The position numbers were made by a program, and so were the translations under genes. From Antarcticimicrobium sp040365005 (GTDB lineage Bacteria > Pseudomonadota > Alphaproteobacteria > Rhodobacterales > Rhodobacteraceae): DNA of 64,000 nt. The notes under the pieces are model-generated. The model did not search any database, was not told where the DNA came from, and saw only the letters and a program-made list of their open reading frames with translations. Location: contig NZ_BAABWV010000004.1 of NCBI RefSeq assembly GCF_040365005.1, positions 62,001 through 126,000 on the forward strand, written 5' to 3'. Shown here in pieces: positions 16,533 to 26,787 of the stretch (within the stretch, counting starts at the first letter, position 1; each line of letters opens with the position of its first letter).

Positions 16533-17278
16533 ATCAGCCCCGCCGCAACCACCGCCGGGCGGCAAGAGCGTGACACCGGAACCTCGACGCCATCGCGCAG
16601 GACGAGGAAATCGCGTCCGTCGCGGCGCAGGTGGTGCCGCACCGCAGCCCGCGCCACCCAATGCGACCGGTGCACGCGCAGTCCCTCGACGCCGGCAAGC
16701 TCGGCCTCGGCGTCGGAGATCCGCATCAGGATCAACGCCGCGCCGGCACCGGTCACAACATTCAGGTAATGGTCCTGCGCCTCCAGTCGGATCAGCGGTC
16801 CGCGCCTGTCCGACGGCAGGCGGCGCAGAAATTGGGCCTCGGGGGGTTCGGGGGGCACATCGTGGGGCTGCGCCGCTGCCGGTCCGGGGGCAGCGCCCCG
16901 CGTCCAGACCATCGCAGCGACGGTAATGACCGTCACCGTGAGCAGCACCACGCCGAACAGGTAGAGGAAATCCGTCCATCCACCCCATCCCGGGAACACG
17001 AACAGGTTCAGGACATGGACTGTGCCCGCCACGGCCAGGCTGTAGGGGAGTTGCGCCGCCAGCCTGACGGCCCAGGACACACCGCGCAACAGGTGGAGAC
17101 GCAAAAGGGTCAGCCCGATCCCCAGGGCGACAGTTCCGCCCCAATAGGCGATGCGCCCGCCCGGGGAGAGGCTTTCGAGGGTGCCGAACGGCCCCGCCGC
17201 CGCCGCGAAGACAGTGAACAGGATCCAGGCGGCGATCACGCGCGCCGGCAGGCCCCATTCACGATGCGTGGACGACAT
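16529..17278 (-). CDS. Membrane-anchored LytTR-domain regulator (second copy)
   Basis: A 249-residue protein with the same plan as the LytTR gene upstream of the thioesterase. It has four membrane segments in the first 125 residues (IAAWILFTVFAAAAGPFGT, IAYWGGTVALGIGLTLL, LPYSLAVAGTVHVLNLFVF, LFGVVLLTVTVITVAAMVW), a Pro-rich linker, and a C-terminal LytTR domain with PLIRLEAQDHYLNVV, LRVHRSHWVARAAV and VPVSRSCRPAV. The shared HRSHWVAR block marks the two as paralogues. ATG 17278 is used rather than a TTG one codon earlier. Confidence 0.88.
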   Translation of the reverse strand: MSSTHREWGLPARVIAAWILFTVFAAAAGPFGTLESLSPGGRIAYWGGTVALGIGLTLLRLHLLRGVSWAVRLAAQLPYSLAVAGTVHVLNLFVFPGWGGWTDFLYLFGVVLLTVTVITVAAMVWTRGAAPGPAAAQPHDVPPEPPEAQFLRRLPSDRRGPLIRLEAQDHYLNVVTGAGAALILMRISDAEAELAGVEGLRVHRSHWVARAAVRHHLRRDGRDFLVLRDGVEVPVSRSCRPAVVAAGLI

Positions 17279-17514
17279 CAACGTTGGTTTCCCTGCATTT
17301 CACGAAGTTCGGCCAGCCCCCCGCGCAACAGGCTTTGCGGTGACACGCGTGAAACTGCCACGTTCGCCCGTGCCTTATCAAGAAACAATAACCGAGGTCC
17401 CATGACTCTGCTCCCATCCCGCCCCGCCCTGTTACAGGCCCACGCCATGCAATCGCGCGCGCCGCGACCAATGCCCATCCTCAACCGGCCCGGCCACCGG
17501 GGAGGGGGGCGCCA

Positions 17515-17991
17515 ATGAGCATGTTCCTGACAAAAGCCCCGCTTTGGGTCTGGCCGCTTCTGGTGCTGCTGCTGGTCGTGGGGCTGCGCGCGGCGCGCTC
17601 GCGCGAGACGTCGCTGGCCCCCTATCTGTTTCTGCCGCTGCTGGGCGGGATCACCCTCAACACCCTGGCGCATCTGCCCGCGCCATTCCTGGTCTGGGGG
17701 GCCTGGCTGTTGGCCTATGGCCTCGGCACGGCGTCCGGGTATGCGCTTCAGCGCCGCTGGCTGGTGGCGCGCGCAGGGTGGCGGGTGACCCTGCGCGGCG
17801 AATGGCTGACGCTTTTGGTGGTGCTGACGATCTTCGGGGCGAGCTTTGCTACCGGCGTGCTACGAGCAACTGCCCCCGATGCCATCGGCGCAACCGCCTT
17901 TCTGATCCTCTTTCCGGCGGTCACGGGCCTTTGTGCCGGGAGCTTCCTCGGCCGCAGCCTGCAGCTGTTCCTGTCCCCGACACAAGCATGA
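17515..17991 (+). CDS. Small integral membrane protein, possibly DUF6622-type
   Basis: A 158-residue protein made almost entirely of hydrophobic segments: VWPLLVLLLVVGLRAA, LAPYLFLPLLGGITLNTL, FLVWGAWLLAYGLG, LTLLVVLTIFGASFATG and AFLILFPAVTGLCAGSF. The opening (WVWPLLVLLLVVGLRAARSRE) resembles the DUF6622 family, but I cannot confirm this. No enzymatic motif is visible. The SD region is GGGGAGGGGGG. It is convergent with folD across a strong shared terminator. Confidence 0.7.
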   Translation: MSMFLTKAPLWVWPLLVLLLVVGLRAARSRETSLAPYLFLPLLGGITLNTLAHLPAPFLVWGAWLLAYGLGTASGYALQRRWLVARAGWRVTLRGEWLTLLVVLTIFGASFATGVLRATAPDAIGATAFLILFPAVTGLCAGSFLGRSLQLFLSPTQA

Positions 17992-18009
17992 GAGCCGGGG
18001 CATCACGGG

Positions 18010-18036
18010 AAAGGGCGGCCACATGGGCCGCCCTTT
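18010..18036. terminator. Bidirectional rho-independent terminator
   Basis: An 11-bp perfect stem (18010-18020 with 18026-18036), loop ACATG, is flanked by AAA on one side and TTT on the other. It works in both directions between the membrane-protein gene and the convergent folD operon. Confidence 0.85.
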
Positions 18037-18083
18037 CGTCGTCTTGCCACAAGATCTCCGCGTGTGACCGCCCGGGCAGTTCG

Positions 18084-18986
18084 TTACGCGGTCAGCCCTT
18101 CGGGCTCGGCCAGCGCATTGGCGCGGCAGCAGGCAGTCAGCGTGTTGGCCAGCAGGCAAGCGATGGTCATCGGGCCGACACCGCCGGGCACCGGGGTGAT
18201 GGCGCCGGCCACCTCGGCGCAGCTGTCGAAATGGCAATCGCCGACCAGCCGCGTCTTTCCCTCGCCCTTTTCGGGGGCGTCGATGCGGTTGATGCCCACG
18301 TCGATCACCGTCGCACCGGGCTTGATCCAGTCGCCGGTGACCATCTCGGGGCGCCCGACAGCGGCGACGACGATGTCGGCGCGACGGGTAACCTCCTGGA
18401 TGTCCTTGGTGCGGCTGTGGGCGACGGTCACGGTGCAGCTGTCGCGCAGCAGAAGCTGTGCCATCGGCTTGCCGACGATGTTGGAGCGCCCGACCACCAC
18501 CGCGTTGAGCCCCGACAGGCCGCCCAAGTGGTCGCGCAGCATCATCAGGCAGCCCAGCGGCGTGCAGGGCACCATGGATTTCTGCCCGGTCGCCAGCAGC
18601 CCGACGTTGGAGATGTGAAATCCGTCCACGTCCTTGGCCGGGTCGATGGCGTTGATCACCAGCGCCTCGTCCAGGTGGCCGGGCAGCGGCAGTTGGACAA
18701 GGATGCCATGCACCGCCGGATCGGCGTTGAGCTGGTCGATCAGCGCCAGAAGATCGGCCTCGGAGGTGTCGGCGTCGAGCTTGTGCTCGTAGGAGTTCAT
18801 GCCGACCTCGACGGTCTGCTTGCCCTTGGAGCGGACATAGACCTGGCTGGCCGGGTCCTCGCCCACCAGCACCACCGCAAGGCCCGGGGTGATGCCGTGA
18901 TCGGATTTCAGGCGCGCCACCTGCTCGGCGACCTGGCCGCGTACCGTGGCGGCAAAGGCTTTGCCGTCGATGATCTGTGCTGTCAT
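18084..18986 (-). CDS. folD: Bifunctional methylenetetrahydrofolate dehydrogenase / cyclohydrolase FolD
   Basis: A 300-residue cytosolic enzyme that interconverts 5,10-methylene-, 5,10-methenyl- and 10-formyl-THF with NADP. Visible signatures are YVRSKGKQTVEVG with the catalytic lysine near residue 53, GILVQLPLPGHL, and NAVVVGRSNIVGKPMAQLLL for nucleotide binding. It is the last gene of a minus-strand group that starts with fhs, so the two one-carbon enzymes are likely co-expressed. Confidence 0.97.
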   Translation of the reverse strand: MTAQIIDGKAFAATVRGQVAEQVARLKSDHGITPGLAVVLVGEDPASQVYVRSKGKQTVEVGMNSYEHKLDADTSEADLLALIDQLNADPAVHGILVQLPLPGHLDEALVINAIDPAKDVDGFHISNVGLLATGQKSMVPCTPLGCLMMLRDHLGGLSGLNAVVVGRSNIVGKPMAQLLLRDSCTVTVAHSRTKDIQEVTRRADIVVAAVGRPEMVTGDWIKPGATVIDVGINRIDAPEKGEGKTRLVGDCHFDSCAEVAGAITPVPGGVGPMTIACLLANTLTACCRANALAEPEGLTA

Positions 18987-18998
18987 GTTCAGTCCCTT

Positions 18999-19547
18999 TT
19001 ACTCCTGCCGTGCCAGAACGCGCGCCTCTGCCGCGTTCATCGCCGCCGTCACCCCGCGCAGAGGAAAGCTGGCGCTTCCGTCGCCCGCGCCGGTCGGCGC
19101 ATAGGTGACGCTCACCCGGTTTCCCGCCTTCATACGCGCGACAAGCTCATGCGCAAGGTCGGGATCGCGGATCGTTACCGTGTCGACGGCATTGGACGAG
19201 CGCATGTCGCCCACGGTCCAGGCCGGGGGCTGCACCGCGACCTCCTGCCCGTCGAACCGAAACCGCAGCTCGGTCAGCGCGGCGGCGGGCATGTCCCGGT
19301 CCATCACCTCGATCACCCAGTCAGGCGAGGCGTCGATGCGATGCGCCGCGAGCCGTTGGTCGAAATAGGCGTTGGAGCCGGGGTCCACCCCGGTCTGCAC
19401 CACGCGGCAAGGACCGTTGCCGCCATCGTCACAGACCGCGAGCCAATCGCCGTGATAAGCCCGGAGTTCGCCATAGTCATGCAGGAACCACTCCTGCGCG
19501 CTGGCAGGCATTGCCAGAAGCAGACTTGCCAGCGCCAGCCGATACAT
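18999..19547 (-). CDS. Secreted protein of unknown function between fhs and folD
   Basis: A 182-residue protein with a signal peptide (MYRLALASLLLAMPASAQ). The mature part carries DWLAVCDDGGNGPCRVVQTG, with two cysteines likely to form a disulfide; this recalls the DUF1176/IalB class of secreted proteins, a weak resemblance only. The rest is mixed strand, ending in PLRGVTAAMNAAEARVLARQ. The start ATG overlaps the fhs stop by one base and the stop lies 12 bp before folD, so an envelope protein is tightly coupled to a folate operon. The reason is not evident. Confidence 0.75.
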   Translation of the reverse strand: MYRLALASLLLAMPASAQEWFLHDYGELRAYHGDWLAVCDDGGNGPCRVVQTGVDPGSNAYFDQRLAAHRIDASPDWVIEVMDRDMPAAALTELRFRFDGQEVAVQPPAWTVGDMRSSNAVDTVTIRDPDLAHELVARMKAGNRVSVTYAPTGAGDGSASFPLRGVTAAMNAAEARVLARQE

Positions 19548-21223
19548 CAGAACAGCCCCTCGATCTGGCCCAGGTCGTTGAGCATGATCGCTTCGGCCGA
19601 GGGCACCCGCGGCAGGCCCGGCATGGTCATGATCTCGCCGCAGATCACCACGACGAAGCCGGCCCCGGCGCTCAGCCGCACCTCGCGCACTGGCACCGAG
19701 TGGCCGGTGGGCGCGCCGCGCCGGTTCGGGTCGGTGGTAAAGCTGTACTGGGTCTTGGCCATGCAGACCGGCAGGTTGCCGTAGCCCGCGGCCTCCCATT
19801 CCTTCAACTGGGTGCGGATCTTCTGATCGGCCAGCACCTCGTCGGCGCGATAGATGCGCTTGGCGATGGTCTCGATCTTTTCGAACAGGCCCATCTCGTC
19901 AGGATAAAGCGGCGCGAAATTGGCCATGTCCGCATCGGCGATCTCGGCCACGCGGGCGGCCAGGTCGAGCGTACCTTCCGAGCCCAGCGCCCAGTGCTTG
20001 CACAGAATCGCCTCGGAACCCATCGAGGCGACGTAGTCGCGGACCGCCTCGATCTCGGCGTCGGTATCCGAGACGAAGTGGTTGATCGCCACCACGACGG
20101 GGACGCCGAAGGATTTAACGTTCTCGATATGCCGGCCCAGGTTCGGGCAGCCGGCCTCGACCGCCGCGACGTTCTCTTCGCCCAGGTCGCCCTTGGCGAC
20201 GCCGCCGTTCATCTTCATCGCGCGCACGGTGGCGACCACGACCACCGCCGAGGGCGCAAGCCCGGCCTTGCGGCACTTGATGTTCATGAATTTCTCGGCC
20301 CCCAGGTCGGCGCCGAAGCCGGCCTCGGTGACCACGTAATCGGCCAGTTTCAATGCCGTGGTGGTGGCGATCACGCTGTTGCAGCCATGGGCGATGTTGG
20401 CAAACGGGCCGCCGTGGACAAAGGCCGGGTTGTTCTCCAGCGTCTGCACCAGGTTGGGCTGCATCGCATCCTTGAGCAGGACGGTCATCGCGCCGTCGGC
20501 CTTGATGTCGCGGCAGTAGATCGGGCTGCGGTCGCGACGATAGGCGACGATGATGTCGCCCAGCCGCTTTTGCAGATCGGTTAGCGAGGTGGCCAGGCAC
20601 AGGATCGCCATCACCTCGGAGGCGACGGTGATGTCGAACCCGGTCTGGCGCGGAAAACCGTTGGTGACGCCGCCCAGGCTGGTCACGATATCGCGCAGGG
20701 CGCGATCGTTCATGTCCATCACCCGGCGCCAGACCACCCGGCGCTCGTCAATCTCCAACTCGTTGCCCCAGTAGATGTGGTTGTCGATCATCGCCGCCAG
20801 CAGGTTGTGGGCGCTGGTGATGGCGTGGAAATCGCCGGTGAAGTGCAGGTTCATCTCTTCCATCGGGACCACCTGGGCATAGCCGCCACCGGCCGCGCCC
20901 CCCTTCATCCCGAAACAGGGGCCGAGGCTGGCCTCGCGGATGCAGATCGCGGCCTTTTTGCCGATCGCGTTCAGCCCGTCGCCCAGACCCACGGTGGTGG
21001 TGGTCTTGCCCTCTCCCGCCGGTGTCGGGTTGATCGCGGTAACCAGGATCAGCTTGCCGTCCGGGTTGTCCTGTACGCTGTCGATGAGGCGCTGGCTGAC
21101 CTTGGCCTTGTCATGGCCGTAGGGCAGCAGGTCGTCGCTGGACATGCCGAGCTTGGCGCCGATCTCCTGAATGGGTTTCTTGTTCGCCTCGCGGGCGATC
21201 TCGATGTCGGATTTGAAGCTCAT
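19547..21223 (-). CDS. fhs: Formate--tetrahydrofolate ligase
   Basis: A 558-residue enzyme that makes 10-formyl-THF from formate, THF and ATP. The P-loop-like NPTPAGEGKTTTTVGLGDGL lies at about residues 62-81. ASLGPCFGMKGGAAGGGYAQVVPM and TEAGFGADLGAEKFMNIKCR are family blocks. The family start MSFKSDIEIA fixes ATG 21223. In Rhodobacteraceae the enzyme serves C1 oxidation or assimilation, for example of formaldehyde and methyl groups from marine osmolytes; that use is inferred. It is first in a group with the secreted protein and folD. Confidence 0.97.
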   Translation of the reverse strand: MSFKSDIEIAREANKKPIQEIGAKLGMSSDDLLPYGHDKAKVSQRLIDSVQDNPDGKLILVTAINPTPAGEGKTTTTVGLGDGLNAIGKKAAICIREASLGPCFGMKGGAAGGGYAQVVPMEEMNLHFTGDFHAITSAHNLLAAMIDNHIYWGNELEIDERRVVWRRVMDMNDRALRDIVTSLGGVTNGFPRQTGFDITVASEVMAILCLATSLTDLQKRLGDIIVAYRRDRSPIYCRDIKADGAMTVLLKDAMQPNLVQTLENNPAFVHGGPFANIAHGCNSVIATTTALKLADYVVTEAGFGADLGAEKFMNIKCRKAGLAPSAVVVVATVRAMKMNGGVAKGDLGEENVAAVEAGCPNLGRHIENVKSFGVPVVVAINHFVSDTDAEIEAVRDYVASMGSEAILCKHWALGSEGTLDLAARVAEIADADMANFAPLYPDEMGLFEKIETIAKRIYRADEVLADQKIRTQLKEWEAAGYGNLPVCMAKTQYSFTTDPNRRGAPTGHSVPVREVRLSAGAGFVVVICGEIMTMPGLPRVPSAEAIMLNDLGQIEGLF

Positions 21224-21254
21224 GTGGCACGATTCCCGATTTAGTCCCCTCCCA

Positions 21255-21273
21255 CCCGGTGCGAGGCACCGGG
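21255..21273 (-). promoter_or_regulatory. Hairpin in the fhs leader
   Basis: CCCGGTGC (21255-21262) and GCACCGGG (21266-21273) form an 8-bp stem with a 3-base loop, about 30 bases before the fhs start. There is no T-run, so it is not a simple terminator. It could influence fhs expression. I could not match it to any folate or SAM riboswitch. Confidence 0.4.
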
Positions 21274-21393
21274 CCTGTGCCACCCATAGCGTCCGGGAGC
21301 GGCGCAGTTAATGGGTTTTCCGACACTTTCGCGGCATGAAACGGCGAATGGCCGCACGCGCGTTTCAAATCGGAAACGATGGTGCGAATCAGG

Positions 21394-21969
21394 TTACGGA
21401 TTCCACGCCCGCTGCGCCGGGATGAACAGGCGCAACCGATCCCCGAGCACCAGCGCGCCGGGACGTTCGACCCAGGCGGTGACACCGCGCCGACCCTCGG
21501 CCGCCGGTTTGAAGGCCGCGCCCCGACCCGGGCGCTCGGCCTCGATCTCGCGGCCCGGCAGGACGCAGGGCAGGTTCTCCATGTCGATGGTCAGGGTCGT
21601 GCCCGAGGCCGATTGCAGCCGCGAAGAAGGCGGCACATGGGTGAAATCGGGAATGCCGCGCAACACGACGGAAGCCCCCAGCAGGGCGGGATCGAGGCCA
21701 TCCTCGCCCATGGCGGCGGCGATGCGGGCCAGTTCCTTTTCCGACAGGAGGGTCAGTTGGCGGACGTTGCGGATCTCGGTGTCGCGCGGATAGAGGTCCC
21801 GCACCCGCGAACAGGCGGGGCGGGTTTCGCCCGCGTGGCGGCCGCCGGCGACCCCATCGAAACCAAGCTCCAGCCGCTCGACCGGTTGCGCGCGCAACGT
21901 GCCGCCGGCGGGAACATGGCCCAGCCAGACCACCTCGCCCTCGTGTTCCGTTCGCTGCAATGTCGCCAT
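21394..21969 (-). CDS. MOSC-domain protein
   Basis: A 191-residue single-domain protein of the MOSC (molybdenum cofactor sulfurase C-terminal) superfamily. The DIEIRN-like segment (RDTEIRNVRQLTLLS), VVLRGIPDFTHVPPSSRL and MENLPCVLPGREIE, where the Cys is the likely cofactor ligand, fit the family. MOSC proteins bind or transfer sulfur or Moco and include YiiM/YuaD-type enzymes acting on N-hydroxylated compounds. The substrate here is unknown. The start is set at MATLQRTEHEGEVVW; the 90 residues upstream in frame are unlike the family. Confidence 0.85.
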   Translation of the reverse strand: MATLQRTEHEGEVVWLGHVPAGGTLRAQPVERLELGFDGVAGGRHAGETRPACSRVRDLYPRDTEIRNVRQLTLLSEKELARIAAAMGEDGLDPALLGASVVLRGIPDFTHVPPSSRLQSASGTTLTIDMENLPCVLPGREIEAERPGRGAAFKPAAEGRRGVTAWVERPGALVLGDRLRLFIPAQRAWNP

Positions 21970-22074
21970 GTCACATTTCCTGCCTGCCGTGTGGACCCCG
22001 TGGCCCGGTCGTTGCGACGCGTGCGCCGCCCCGCATCGGACCCTAGAGTGAAAATCGCTACCCGGACAATGAAA

Positions 22075-22097
22075 CGGCCGGAGCATCGCTCCGGCCG
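22075..22097 (-). terminator. Terminator-like hairpin downstream of ftsH
   Basis: CGGCCGGAGC (22075-22084) and GCTCCGGCCG (22088-22097) form a perfect 10-bp stem with an ATC loop. It lies 27 bp after the ftsH stop; on the minus strand the stem is followed by TTTCATT. It probably separates ftsH from the MOSC gene. Confidence 0.7.
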
Positions 22098-22123
22098 CCT
22101 GTTCTGATCTGCGGTCCGCGCCG

Positions 22124-24040
<1,917 letters not shown>

Positions 24041-24060
24041 GAAAACTCTCCTAAATGCGC

Positions 24061-24077
24061 GGCCGCCGGGGGCGGCC
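24061..24077 (-). terminator. GC hairpin between tilS and ftsH
   Basis: GGCCGCC (24061-24067) pairs with GGCGGCC (24071-24077). It lies after tilS and immediately before the ftsH SD, so it may end part of the tilS transcript or shape the ftsH leader. No clear T-run follows. Confidence 0.4.
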
Positions 24078-24115
24078 GTGTGTCATTGGTTAAAATAGAG
24101 ATCATTGGGGCAGGT

Positions 24116-25375
24116 TCAATGCGATAAAAGCGTTGCGGCGAAGGCTGGCCCGTCCATCGACGGTTCCGCGCGCCATCCCGCGCCCAGCCCGGCCAGTGGT
24201 GCAGCGCGCAATTCATCGCCGTTCCAGACCGCCGGGGCGGGTTCCAACGCGGCACGCGGCAGGCCGGTTTCGGACCAGTCGGGGCACAGCGACAGGCCCG
24301 TCGCCCCCAACACGCGCACCTCGTCCCCGGCCCGGGCGGGCCCGGTCAGGCGCCAGCGCCCATCCCAGACCGCACCGGGGGCCGCGCGGGTATCGCGCAG
24401 CGCGTTCACCTCGCGGCAGATCCAGATCTCACCGCGCACAGGAAGGATTCGGCAACCGCCCAGCGTGCCCCCCTGCCCACGGTGTAGCGCCTCGAGAAGC
24501 GCCGCGACCGGACTCCGGCGCGGCGGATAGTCGCTTTGGCCGACCCAGCTGACCGCGCCGGTCAGCAGGCGCCGGGCGATCTCACCCGGCATCAGCCACA
24601 GCGCATGGGCGTCCAGCACGACGCAGCCGGCCACGACCCGCGCCCCCGTGCGCGCCGCCTCGAAGGCCGCCCAGCCCAGTGCCTGTTCGACGCCGGCCAT
24701 GTTGCGCGCCACCCCGGCCAATGTCGCAGGGGTCACGCCGAGCGGCGCCAAGTCGGCCATCGCAGCACGGGCCCGAACCCGGGCGAACCGCTGATCCATG
24801 TTCGACGGGTCCTCGGCCCAGCTCAGTCCATTGCGGCGCAGGTAGGCGCGCAGATCGGCGCGGGTGACCTCCAGCAGCGGGCGCAGGATCGCCACGCCGC
24901 CGCGCTGCCGCCGGGGCGGGATGCCGGCCAGCCCGGCCACCCCGGCCTCGCGCGCGAGACGCATCAGGACGGTTTCGGCCTGGTCGTCGGCGGTATGGGC
25001 CACCGCCAGCGCGCCGGCCCCATGCCCGAGCGCCCAGTCGCACAACAGGTCATAACGGGCGGCGCGCGCCGCGTCCTGCAGGTTGCCGCTGCGGTCCCAG
25101 CCGGTCCAGCGCAGGATGGTATGGGGCACGCCCAGCGCCTCGGCCTGGCGCCCGGCCTCCTCGGCCTCGCGCGTCGATCCGTCGCGCAGCCCGTGATCGA
25201 CGGTTGCCGCAAAAAGTTGCACCTGCCCCGGATCGAAACAACGGGTCAGGATGTGCAGAAGGGCAACGGAATCGCCGCCGCCGGACAGGGCGATGGCCAG
25301 CCGCGCGGGCGGCGCGGGGCCGAACCACGCGCGCACCGCCTCCTGGATGTCACTGTCGGATGAGCTCAATTGCAC
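24116..25375 (-). CDS. tilS: tRNA(Ile)-lysidine synthase TilS
   Basis: A 419-residue cytosolic enzyme that converts C34 of the tRNA-Ile(CAU) anticodon to lysidine, switching it from Met to Ile. The PP-loop ALSGGGDSVALLHIL lies near residue 28-42; VDHGLRDGSTREAEEAGRQAEALGV and HTADDQAETVLMRLAREAGVAGLAG are the other N-type ATPase motifs. The C-terminal domain is present but poorly conserved. The start is a GTG (25375) overlapping the cpoB stop by 10 bp; TTG two codons later is an alternative. Confidence 0.95.
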   Translation of the reverse strand: MQLSSSDSDIQEAVRAWFGPAPPARLAIALSGGGDSVALLHILTRCFDPGQVQLFAATVDHGLRDGSTREAEEAGRQAEALGVPHTILRWTGWDRSGNLQDAARAARYDLLCDWALGHGAGALAVAHTADDQAETVLMRLAREAGVAGLAGIPPRRQRGGVAILRPLLEVTRADLRAYLRRNGLSWAEDPSNMDQRFARVRARAAMADLAPLGVTPATLAGVARNMAGVEQALGWAAFEAARTGARVVAGCVVLDAHALWLMPGEIARRLLTGAVSWVGQSDYPPRRSPVAALLEALHRGQGGTLGGCRILPVRGEIWICREVNALRDTRAAPGAVWDGRWRLTGPARAGDEVRVLGATGLSLCPDWSETGLPRAALEPAPAVWNGDELRAAPLAGLGAGWRAEPSMDGPAFAATLLSH

Positions 25376-26193
25376 CCCAGCGAGGACATCTCCGACCGCG
25401 CCAGCGCCGCCGCCTCGTCGCCGGGAAAGCGGACCCCGACCTCGCCCAGGGTCACGCAGGCCTGATCGACCTGGCCCAGGCGGCCCAGCGCGGCCCCCAG
25501 TTCATACAGCGCCGCGGGAGCGGTGGGGCCAGTGTCATCCCCGGTAAAGGCGGTAAGATAGGCGCGCGCCGCCTCACGCGTGTCGCCAAGCCCATCAAGC
25601 GCACGCCCCTGGGCCAGGTACGCGCGGGGGGCCATCGGGCTGCCCGGATAGGACTGGTTGAAGGCGTCGAACAGAGTGGCTGCGCGTTGATAATCGCGAG
25701 CCTCCAGTGCCGCCTGCGCGGCGTCGAAATCGGCCTGCTCGCCCATCGCCAACTCGCCACCGCCCGTTGCGGCCGGCTCCGGGACCGACGGCGCCGCCGG
25801 TGCACCCATGTCGCCGCCCAGCGTCGTCGTCTCGCCCAGCTTGCTCACGTCGCCGCCTTCAAGCTCGACCAGGCGAAACTCGAGGTCGCCGATGCGGTTG
25901 GTGCCATCCTCGACCACGCGGCCGATGCGGTGTTCCAGTTGCTCGGTCTTGGCAGTCAGGCGCTGCAATTCGCTCTCGATGGCGCCGACACGGTCCAGCA
26001 CGCTGTCACCGCCAGAGGCGATCTGCGGCGCGCCGGTGGTCGACAACTCGCGCTTGAGCTTCTGGACCTCGACATAGAGTACATTCAACTCCTGCCGGAT
26101 GTCGGCCAGCGTCTGGTCCTGCTGCGCGGCAACAGGCAGCGCCCGCAGGGAACACATGAGGCACAGGCCGAACGCGGCCAGAACACGCATCAT
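25366..26193 (-). CDS. cpoB: Tol-Pal system protein CpoB (YbgF)
   Basis: A 275-residue periplasmic protein that couples the Tol-Pal machine to septal peptidoglycan synthesis. It has a signal peptide ending near PVAAQ, an N-terminal trimerising coiled coil (about 25-110, TLADIRQELNVLYVEVQKLKREL), a low-complexity linker (about 120-150), and C-terminal TPRs (FDAAQAALEARDYQRAATLFDAF onwards). ATG 26193 is taken because AAGGGAG lies 7 bases upstream; GTG 26196 and ATG 26190 are alternatives. It follows pal by 12 bp. Confidence 0.94.
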   Translation of the reverse strand: MMRVLAAFGLCLMCSLRALPVAAQQDQTLADIRQELNVLYVEVQKLKRELSTTGAPQIASGGDSVLDRVGAIESELQRLTAKTEQLEHRIGRVVEDGTNRIGDLEFRLVELEGGDVSKLGETTTLGGDMGAPAAPSVPEPAATGGGELAMGEQADFDAAQAALEARDYQRAATLFDAFNQSYPGSPMAPRAYLAQGRALDGLGDTREAARAYLTAFTGDDTGPTAPAALYELGAALGRLGQVDQACVTLGEVGVRFPGDEAAALARSEMSSLGCN

Positions 26194-26205
26194 CACGCCG
26201 CTCCC

Positions 26206-26715
26206 TTACCCGGTCAGCCCACCGGCCAGCACGGTGACGGCGCGGCGGTTCTTGGCATAGCAGCTTTCGGCGCTGCAGATCTCGAGCGGGCGTTCCTTGC
26301 CGTAGCTGACGGTCTTGAGACGGCTGGCCGCAACCCCGCGCGACACCAGGTATTCGCGCACCGCGTTGGCCCGCCGCGCGCCGAGCGCGAGGTTGTATTC
26401 CCGGGTGCCCTGTTCGTCGGCGTGCCCCTCGATCACGGCGGTATAATCGGGATTGGAGGTCAGCCAGTCGGCCTGTCCCGCCAGCACCGCGCGGGCGCCG
26501 TCATTCAGCGTCGACTGGTCCACCTCGAACAGGATGCGGTCGCCGATCGACGCCTTGAAATAGGCCGGAGAGGTCGGATCCGACGGCAGGCCCGAGGCCG
26601 CCCCGGCCCCCGTCCCGCCGAAGTCAACGGTATTGGTATCGTCGAGGTAGGAATTCGAGCAGCCCGCCACCGCCACCACGCTACAGGCCAAGACCAGGGT
26701 ACGAAGGGATTTCAT
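26206..26715 (-). CDS. pal: Peptidoglycan-associated lipoprotein Pal
   Basis: A 169-residue outer-membrane lipoprotein. The lipobox is VAGC (Cys19). The OmpA domain (about 55-165) has ILFEVDQSTLNDGARAVLAGQADWL, VIEGHADEQGTREYNLALGARRA and SYGKERPLEICSAESCYAKNRRAV, the last carrying a disulfide-type Cys pair. It links the outer membrane to peptidoglycan and is moved by TolB/TolA during constriction. It lies in the order tolQ-tolR-tolA-tolB-pal-cpoB. Confidence 0.97.
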   Translation of the reverse strand: MKSLRTLVLACSVVAVAGCSNSYLDDTNTVDFGGTGAGAASGLPSDPTSPAYFKASIGDRILFEVDQSTLNDGARAVLAGQADWLTSNPDYTAVIEGHADEQGTREYNLALGARRANAVREYLVSRGVAASRLKTVSYGKERPLEICSAESCYAKNRRAVTVLAGGLTG

Positions 26716-26787
26716 GCCAATTGCCTCTCAATATGCTTTTCTACGTCCAGTTCTACCATATCGGCCGTGGGTTGTGAACGCGCGGCC

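Noticed and set aside
21224..21393. A folate or SAM riboswitch upstream of fhs
   Set aside because: Only one simple hairpin is evident; I could not recognise the conserved cores of the THF, folE-type or SAM/SAH motifs.
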